Source: Endothia cerciana
Lineage: Eukaryota; Ascomycota; Sordariomycetes; Diaporthales; Cryphonectriaceae
Length of the DNA stretch: 15,290 nucleotides
Direction: 5' to 3'
Assembly: GCA_026119935.1 (NCBI GenBank)
Contig: JALRMH010000124.1
Span: 1-15,290 of the forward strand
In this document: positions 9,272-15,290 of the stretch, piece after piece
Layout of the letters: each line of letters opens with the position of its first letter
How positions within the stretch are numbered: the stretch's first letter is position 1
Translations under genes and position numbers: made by a program
The notes under the pieces: generated by a model
What the model saw: the letters and a program-made list of their open reading frames with translations, nothing else
What the model was told of the DNA's origin: nothing
The model's database searches: none

Positions 9272-9600
9272 ATAACCTCTAGATCAACAGCGCTTTATCT
9301 TCGCTAGCAAATAGTATAAAGACAGCTGCGCTACTGATAATACTAAGGCTAAAATCTAGGATATAGCGGATAATATCAAGCCTAGCTAGCGCCTTATCTT
9401 CGCTAGCAAGCAGTGTAAGGACAGCTGCGCTACTGATAACGCTAAGGCTAAGATCTAAGATACAGCGGATAATATCAAGCCTAGCCGGCGCTTTATCTTC
9501 GCTAGCAAGTAGTGTAAAGACAGCTGCACCCTCTCTGACTATAATATCTAAAAGGAGGCTACCTACTAGAGAAGAGTTGAGGTATAAGAAGAGATTACTT
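9272..9600 (+). pseudogene. Exon 6: 33-residue tandem repeat segment
   Basis: The exon is built mainly of about 2.4 copies of a 99-bp unit, in frame, reading roughly RFIFASKQCKDSCATDNAKA followed by KIQDTADNIKPS. The copies show how the stops arose. At one position the codon is TAG, CAG, TAG; at another TAG versus TAA; at a third TAG versus CGG. A Cys of copy 1 has become Tyr (TGT to TAT). The CKDSC (CxxxC) pair suggests a small metal-binding or disulfide repeat, but this is a guess. Donor GTAAAA at 9601 is chosen for phase; GTATAA at 9582 would break it. Confidence 0.6.
9291..9527 (+). repeat. 99-bp in-frame tandem repeat, ~2.4 copies
   Basis: CGCYTTATCTTCGCTAGCAA starts at 9291, 9390 and 9489, exactly 99 bp apart. 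The third copy breaks off after ACAGCTGC. The exact 33-codon period supports the reading frame. Confidence 0.9.
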
Positions 9601-10111
9601 GTAAAAGCGTTTTTGAAGGCAATTGAATCTAAAAGGTTAAAAAAAAAAAAAGAGAAGGAGCGAGATAGTATTTACTTTATAAAGATAATTAAGTTTAAAA
9701 GGATAAAAAAAGAAAATAATATAGCTATTTCCTGCTAAATCTATATATATGATAAACCCTTGCTATAACTAATAATTATTTTAGTTTACTCTACTTATTA
9801 ATAAGCAGAAGATGCTTAGTTCTTTCTATTTTAAAGCTTTATACTAAAAGAGTAAAAGCTTTTTTATCTATACCTATTGCTAGATTTACCTCTTTTAAAG
9901 AGCTAAGAAGGTTTAACTATAAAATAGCCTAATACACCTTTTTAAATAAGATTCAACTAATAGAGCCTGATTCTAGCTATTTAATGCTTTATTAATAATA
10001 TATCTTCTATATCAACTCTTTTTTATATCTTCTTTATTACTTCTTATTTATAAGCAAAGCTTTAGTATAATCTATTTGCTTTGCTAACTTATCTCTTCAC
10101 TATTTATACAG
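9601..10111 (+). other. Intron 6 (511 bp) with motif copies
   Basis: Weak donor GTAAAA at 9601. Good acceptor TTATACAG ends at 10111, with a GCTAACT branch at about 10084. Motif copies AATTGAATCTA (9621-9631) and TAATTAAGTTTA (9686-9697) are in direct rather than inverted order, each followed by AAAAGG. GATTCAACTAATA (9950-9962) and TGATTCTA (9969-9976) are further diverged copies. The rest is AT-rich with no coding signal. Confidence 0.5.
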
Positions 10112-10286
10112 ATTCGCTATATCTGCTAGACCTATAGTAGCTGAACGACAGCAGGCTAATCGTAAGCAGCAACAGCGCTGCTGCAAGCGCTAACAAGAAG
10201 TATAAGTATAAGAGGAATATCGAGTTCAACAAGGCCTTGCCTGAACTAATCTTATCTATTAAGCCTTCCTCTGCTAAGGCAAAAGG
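10112..10286 (+). pseudogene. Exon 7: 58-codon basic segment
   Basis: It joins exon 6 in phase and carries only two adjacent TAG. It is Ser/Ala/Asn-rich and then basic (SANKKYKYKRNIEF), a possible nuclear signal or DNA-contact region (inference). It ends at AAAGG|GTATAT, leaving two bases. Confidence 0.5.
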
Positions 10287-10360
10287 GTATATATAACTAC
10301 AGAAAGCAGGTTCTAATCTAGCATCAACCTGCAGGTCTTATAAGCTACTTTATCTATTAG
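10287..10360 (+). other. Intron 7 (74 bp), the only one without the motif
   Basis: Donor GTATAT. Acceptor ATTAG at 10360 is chosen because it keeps phase; a stronger-looking CTGCAG at 10334 does not. This size is typical of short ascomycete introns. The call is tentative. Confidence 0.4.
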
Positions 10361-10544
10361 CTTCTAGCTATCTAGCTATAGCAACTACCTATTCTCATCC
10401 TCTTTCTAGCTGCTGCTATAGCACTCCTTTTATTTATCACAGCAGCTCTCTTATCTAGCTATTATAAGATCTCTATCGCTAGTCCGGCCTGCATCTGGTT
10501 TCACTTTAGAGAGTTCGGAAGGTAAGCAGAAAGGCAGTTATAAA

Positions 10545-10733
10545 GATATAGTTATAGAGGAGGAGGCGCTGGATTCTATTAAAGATGTTCGTGAAAATAA
10601 TAGCCTAGACTAGCCTAGCCTTGCTAGCTCTAACAGCGATGCGAGCGCTTTTAAGGCTAGCGATAAAGATATAATTATAAAGAAGGAGGGGCTAGGTCTT
10701 ATTGACGATTCTAATAAAGATAATAGCCTAGAC
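10545..10733 (+). repeat. 41-codon spaced duplication
   Basis: Two 22-codon blocks start at 10545 and 10668, 123 bp apart and in frame. Both read D-I-x-I near the start and N-S-L-D at the end, with Glu, Leu, Ile and Asp matches between. This points to an old internal duplication in an acidic, probably disordered region. Confidence 0.65.
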
Positions 10734-11630
10734 AGCTTTAGCTAGGCTAGCTAAAGCAGTGACTTTAGCAGGCTTAGTAATAGCGACTTGTTATTCAGCT
10801 TGCTAGGTTTTAAGAATAGCGATGACGAAGATAGAGAAGAGATCCCTGCGCTTGACCAGCTATGCATATATAATATTTTTCTGCAGGCGCAGATGCTCTA
10901 CAGCGTAAGGAAATAAGTAGCTGATATTCTCTGAGAAGTGAACCTGCTTTATTACTCTTGCAGTAAGCCTAGCTACTTCTCCTAGGTCTTATTACTATAT
11001 AATCTACTAGAGCTCGAGTGACTAATCTTTTATATATATCAAATAGACTACTTAAGGCTTTAAAAAGAGTATCCTTATCCTTATACTCTTTCTATTATAG
11101 CCTGAGCACTTATTTATATAAAAGAGGACCTCTCTAAATACTCTACTGCAGAAAGACTTTAGTTTCTATTACACCTTAACCGCCCTCTTACTTAATCAGA
11201 CTTTGCTAAAGGCTTTATATCTGACTATTATAAGCTTCTTTATAAAGACTACTACTATAGCTAGCCTCTCTCTCTATAAAAGTCAGAAGATTATATATTA
11301 AAAGCTTTACCTAGTATTTATATTTATTATATATAGGATATTAACTTATAAGTTATAAAGGTTTAAAGCCTTGCAGCGTTTGCGTAGTGCTACTTCTTGT
11401 TATTAACTCTGCCTCTTTTTATTATTATAATCTATTAGAATTTATATTATTGTATTAGGAAAGAGAGGAACGTTAAGCCCTACTTGACTAAGAACCTTAT
11501 ACTAGGCTCTATCGAATCTATACCTGCGCAGAATACCTTCTATATCCTCTTTCTGCATTTCAACTTTATAGCTAAATATTATAAGCATAGGAAAAGAGCG
11601 CTGCTATAGCAAAAAGCAGGGATAGTACTA

Positions 11631-11654
11631 TAGCAGCAGTAGTAGTAGCAGCAT
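11631..11654 (+). repeat. Decayed poly-glutamine tract
   Basis: Eight codons in a row read TAG CAG CAG TAG TAG TAG CAG CAT. The mix of CAG and TAG shows directly that TAG here stands for former CAG. Confidence 0.75.
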
Positions 11655-13151
11655 AATAAACATCTATATCTACTCTGCTTTACAACTAACGCCTTAACTA
11701 ATAGCGACTTTAATATCTTCTATATAGAGTGCCTCCTTCTTGCTTTATAAGTTATAGTGCTAGCTTATCTGCGCTAGTCTTATACGCCCTTATAAGCATC
11801 GATCCTTGCTTAAATAACAGCCCTTTAGCTAAAGCCTTAGCGCAGAGAAGGCTACTACTGTATATATTATAAGAAGTTTATTAATAGCGAGTTCCTTAAG
11901 CCCTTATAAGACTAGCTTCTAAGCTTCTATAACAAGTTCTTTTAAAAGTTTGCCTAGCTCCTGCTGTTCTTCTAGGCTTATAGTATTAAAAACACCTTAT
12001 TTAGCAGCTGGCTTAAGAACGCCTTATCTAAGCTCTACTAGCAGTATCTCTGCTGCCTAGCGCTAGCCCTCCTCTACCTAGACTAGTTCTGAGTAGACTT
12101 TGCTCTAATAGACTTCTTATAGCGTAGGCAGAATAAGAAGGAGGAGGAGGATGACGACGATAACAAGGGCGAACTCATCTTGCTCTTTTACAAACAGGAC
12201 TGCCTACGCTATATCGAAAAGGAGCTTATTAACCGCCCTGCCTAGTAATAAAGGCGCTGCTCTATACAGAGCTAAAACAGGCCTATATTATCTAACTTTC
12301 AGGCGCGTTTCTTTATAGAGTATAGCCTTTATAATATTACAACCCTTAAGCTTATTAATCAGCACTCAGACTAGCTTACCCTACAGCCTGTTCTTTATAT
12401 CAAGATATATAATTCCTATAAGAATATCTTCTAGACTTTTAATAAGTATATAGCAGCCTTCTTTAAGCTAGGCTTTCGCCTTCTTAAGCTTACTAAAGAC
12501 TAGCACTGCTAGTAAGCTATATATTATTATAAGTATAAATATAAGACTATAAGCAGCTATTATTATATAAGCAAAGAGCTTAACTAGGCTTAGCAGCACT
12601 ATATAGTATATATTATTTACTACTTGAATACTAATATAGATGCTATGCTCTTCTTATATAATATGCAGCAGGAGACTACTATTCTCTTTGCTCTCTTTGC
12701 TAAGCTAGACTTAAATACTCTGCTCTACTACAGGCTTTAATTCTTCAAGCTCTCCTTGCTTACTAACAGGCAGCATACTCTATTCTTCCTTATATCTATA
12801 CGTTTCTTAAACTAACTCCTCTTTACTGCTAGCAGCTGCTATTTTCTTATTCTTAAGTAGCTAATTGTCTATAGCTGCTCTTGCACCCGCACTACTACAG
12901 GGCTACTACACCTTAATAAGGTACAGCCAGACTCTAGTAACTTCTTTAGTCTAGAGGAGCGTATCCTGCAGACCTATACTACCTAGGCCCTGCAGCGCCT
13001 TTTGAAGCTGTCCTATTCTAGCAACTAGCTTAAGCTCTTGCTATAGCTATAGGCCTGCTACGTGCGAGTGCAGCTGCGGCGCTGCAGCGCCCGCCGGCAG
13101 CTGTACTAGCAGGAGGAGGAGGGGGTAGTAGAAGTAGAGGGCTCTAGACTA

Positions 13152-13235
13152 GAGGAGGAGGCGGAGGAGGCGGAGGAGGCGGAGGAGGCAGAGGAGGCAG
13201 AGGAGGCAGAGGAGGCGGAGGAGGCAGAGGAGGAA
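13152..13235 (+). repeat. 9-bp tandem repeat coding for Glu-Glu-Ala
   Basis: Eight successive GAGGAGGCR units, preceded by an extra GAG and followed by GAGGAGGAA, encode an acidic Glu/Ala helix. The tract has no CpA except GCA and is free of stops, as expected if mutation targeted CpA. Confidence 0.9.
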
Positions 13236-14898
13236 GGGGCAGGACGCCTAGTAGAGAGAATAGCAGGCCTCGACCTTAGCAGCGTGTGCAAGGAGCTTAG
13301 TATAGTCTTTTTCTATAATAAGCACTAGAACTAGGACTTCCTTTATCTTTGCCCTAGCATTGCCTGCACTATTAGTTTCCTAGACTAGGTCTGAGATATG
13401 CGTATATTTAGCATCTATTAACTCTGTACTGTGTTTAGTTTTGATATATTTATTAATAATCTGATCTTAAAGAAATACTAGCAGGCTTTAGTAGCTGTAG
13501 CTGCTAGTCAGTATAAGGCTAGAGGAGATAAAGCTACTATCTTTAGCCTGCTCTGCTCAGCCTTTACTCTCAAACTCTAATCTATTATAATCGAGTATAA
13601 CTATAACCTGCTATACTCCCTCTGCTACTGCTTATTAAGTGCTAAGAGCTATAAAGTGCTAACACTCTTATAATCCTTAGCTAATGCTATATTCGAGGCC
13701 TTGAACTTAATGCTATAAAAGCAGGACTAGACCTGCTGCCTCTCGATTACTAACTTAGATGCAGTTTTTACGCTCGTGTATAGGCTATATAGTACTAAGG
13801 CTTATAAGCGCAACTATAGCCTCGACTAGGCCCTGCTAATACCTACCCTTGTCCTCATCTGCATATATAGTAATATACCCTAATCTGCCTTTATTAACTC
13901 TATCTTATAGAGCTAGGTGCTTAGCACCCTAGTAGGTGCTATAGAGACTTTATAATATAGAAAGCCTTTTACTATGCGCTACTATTAAGCCTAGCAGCGC
14001 TAGGCTATAGCTATAATAAGAAAGGACGCGCTTCTCTATACCTTCTAAAACTACTTTGCAGTATTTATAAAAGCCTATACTAGCTCTTATATCTTTATTA
14101 TACTAAACCTAGATAGCACTAAGTTCTTCCTTATTTAGTCTTTATAGTCTATATACTTTAAGCTACCTTGCTTTCACCTTAACTTCTATATTCTTAGCTT
14201 CTAAACAGCCTAGGCTAGAGCTTAGAGAGGGAATTATAATACTATCTAGACCTTCCTTACTATACTATATAAAACTTACCTGCAGTCTGTCCTACAGACT
14301 TTAAAAGCATAAGCGCTGCTTTAGGATAAGTATCCTAGCGTCTACTACTACTATATTTAAGCCCTCTTGCAGCTTAGCTATATCTCCTTTTAAAAGGTAT
14401 AAGCCCTTTAGAACATATATGCAGCTAACCTAGACTTTGTCTTAGATAGCTTTTATACACTAGTGCAGGTTATAGAGTCTAAGCAGCTCTCTATATTTAT
14501 CTAGCCCTCTTAGCTTTATAACCTTTTTTATCTCGTCGTGCAGAGTAGGCACTATGCACAGCCCTTTATAGCACCTAGCCTTAGTGTCTTCTTAAATAGC
14601 TTTACTATCCCTGCTTATACTATTAGCTATATTTACTAGATAGACGAACCTAAGAGTGATTATATACTAAGCAGAGATAAAGAGGAGGCGATTACTACTA
14701 CTACTTATATTATATACTTTACTAACTTATCTTAGATTAGCTTTAATAAATAGCTTAGAGTTAATAATAAATAAGTGCTTATTAGCCTAGTATAGATAAT
14801 AAAAGCGCTAGAGAAGGCTATCTGCCTCTTTTAAAAAGAGTATGTTTAGGAATATACTAGTATAAATAGTAGAGGAAGTAGGCTCGACGATAAGCTAG

Positions 14899-15290
14899 GT
14901 AAGGATAAAGCTGAATAAGCAGGGTAGTTTTACTTTACTCTTTATAAAGCAGTGTAAAAGAGGAGGGTAGAGGCAGCTATCTTCTTTATACTATAAGCTC
15001 TTTCTATTATTTGGATTACTTTTGCTACTAGACTTGATTAGTTTTTGAAAAAAAGGCTGCCTACTTTTTTTTTCCTTTTTTTTTTTCTTTAAGTTATAGA
15101 TTTAATTCGTTTTAGAAAAGAGATTACACCTTTTTTCTTTTTTTTATTACTATTAAATTTCATTCCTTTTAAAAAAAATTATATCTTTCTTCTTCTTTTC
15201 CAACAGAGTTCGTTCTAATAGATAAAAAGAATATTTTTTTTCTTTATTATTTTAAATATTCGTTTTTAGAGATTTTATTATAATCTACTT
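14899..15290 (+). other. Gene end or intron 8, T-rich with motif copies
   Basis: GTAAGG at 14899 may open an eighth intron. TAGACTTGATTA (15029-15040), TAGATTTAATTC (15097-15108) and a weaker TATTAAATTT (15151-15160) lie among long T- and A-tracts, as in the upstream introns. No acceptor can be chosen before the window ends, so a 3' flank is equally possible. The coding frame is still readable to about 15030. Confidence 0.4.

Larger units (their letters stand above)
10361..14898 (+). pseudogene. Exon 8: 1,512-codon C-terminal segment
   Basis: One unshifted frame holds for 4.5 kb and stays in register to about 15030. It begins with an acidic Ser-rich region containing a 41-residue-spaced duplication (10545 and 10668). 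Next comes a long Leu/Ile/Tyr/Gln-rich helical region, with a decayed poly-Gln tract (11631-11654) and an acidic patch (KKEEEDDDDNKGE, about 12139-12177). A Glu-Glu-Ala tract follows (13152-13235). Hydrophobic helical sequence continues to the end, with a late charged patch (DEPKSDYILSRDKEEA). TGA codons here (10932, 11019, 11103, 12090, 13392) read best as lost Trp or Arg. The end is uncertain: GTAAGG at 14899 is a possible donor, or translation may have ended at one of the TAA/TAG codons after 14920. No domain recognised. Confidence 0.6.
1623..15290 (+). pseudogene. Giant multi-exon gene of unknown function, riddled with stops; runs off the right edge
   Basis: Reading TAG/TAA as lost Gln or Trp codons gives one continuous frame of about 3,560 codons in eight exons. 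No frameshift is seen inside any exon, and donor and acceptor phases agree at every junction. Codon choice is uniform (AAG, GAC, AGC, GCT, CTG, ATC). TGG is nearly absent; I found only four, at 3144, 8641, 12009 and 15012. His is scarce and Tyr over-represented. Both fit conversion of CpA to TpA on either strand (CAG/CAA/TGG to TAG/TAA, CAY to TAY). In-frame TGA is rare (7624, 8707, 10932, 11019, 11103, 12090, 13392). I recognise no Walker A, reverse transcriptase, DDE transposase, tyrosine recombinase or helicase motif. The likely role before decay is unknown. A gene this size hit by RIP was probably repeated in the genome, so it may belong to a mobile element or a duplicated accessory region. 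Two separate genes, split near 8802, is the main alternative model. Confidence 0.7.

Noticed and set aside
10905..10963. Candidate 59-bp intron (GTAAGG ... TTGCAG) in exon 8
   Set aside because: The frame continues unshifted through it, and splicing it out would move the downstream sequence out of frame.
13106..13291. Minus-strand Ser-rich open frame of 61 codons
   Set aside because: It is the reverse complement of the Glu-Glu-Ala repeat; Ala-Ser-Ser repeats are an automatic by-product.
1623..15290. Retrotransposon or DNA transposon coding region
   Set aside because: No reverse transcriptase (xxDD), integrase, DDE, tyrosine recombinase or Helitron Rep/helicase motif was found, even allowing His-to-Tyr loss; no long terminal repeats seen. 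A mobile origin is still possible but cannot be supported.

Overview
The window looks like a stretch of filamentous ascomycete (Pezizomycotina-type) nuclear DNA that has been heavily mutated by a repeat-induced point mutation (RIP)-like process. It is AT-rich and full of TpA. CpA is scarce, and differences between repeat copies are mostly C-to-T and G-to-A. The introns fit this lineage: GT...AG borders, GTGAGT/GTAAGT donors and CTAAC-like branch sites. The species cannot be named from what I can see.

Layout. Bases 1-383 are AT-rich with no gene. Bases about 384-912 hold a tandem array of about 3.5 units of 150 bp. Bases 913-1560 are AT-rich with minor repeats. From an ATG at 1623 to beyond the right edge, one plus-strand reading frame can be followed by hand as eight exons: 1623-2223, 2833-4338, 4649-5007, 5188-7040, 7476-8798, 9272-9600, 10112-10286 and 10361-about 14898 or later. 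Every junction keeps codon phase, giving about 3,560 codons. The frame is broken by very many in-frame stops, mostly TAG, then TAA, with only seven TGA seen. I detected no frameshift inside any exon. The longest stop-free coding piece is only about 105 codons (8347-8661), so ordinary gene finding would miss the gene.

The product is not recognised. I see a basic N-terminus, lysine/alanine-rich and acidic low-complexity segments, a 33-residue tandem repeat, a 41-residue spaced repeat, a decayed glutamine tract and a Glu-Glu-Ala tract. I see no Walker A motif, reverse transcriptase motif or recognisable transposase motif. It is best described as a recently inactivated copy of a giant, probably repeated, gene.

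The most unusual feature is in the introns. Seven of the eight, counting one that runs off the right edge, carry a short dispersed motif near TAGACTTAATTA, often as an inverted pair and next to A-, T- or C-homopolymers. I saw none in the exons. A relative of the motif also sits in the upstream tandem array and the 5' leader. This resembles introner-like elements or MITEs nested in introns. The rival idea of a recoded UAG/UAA genetic code is discussed and judged less likely.
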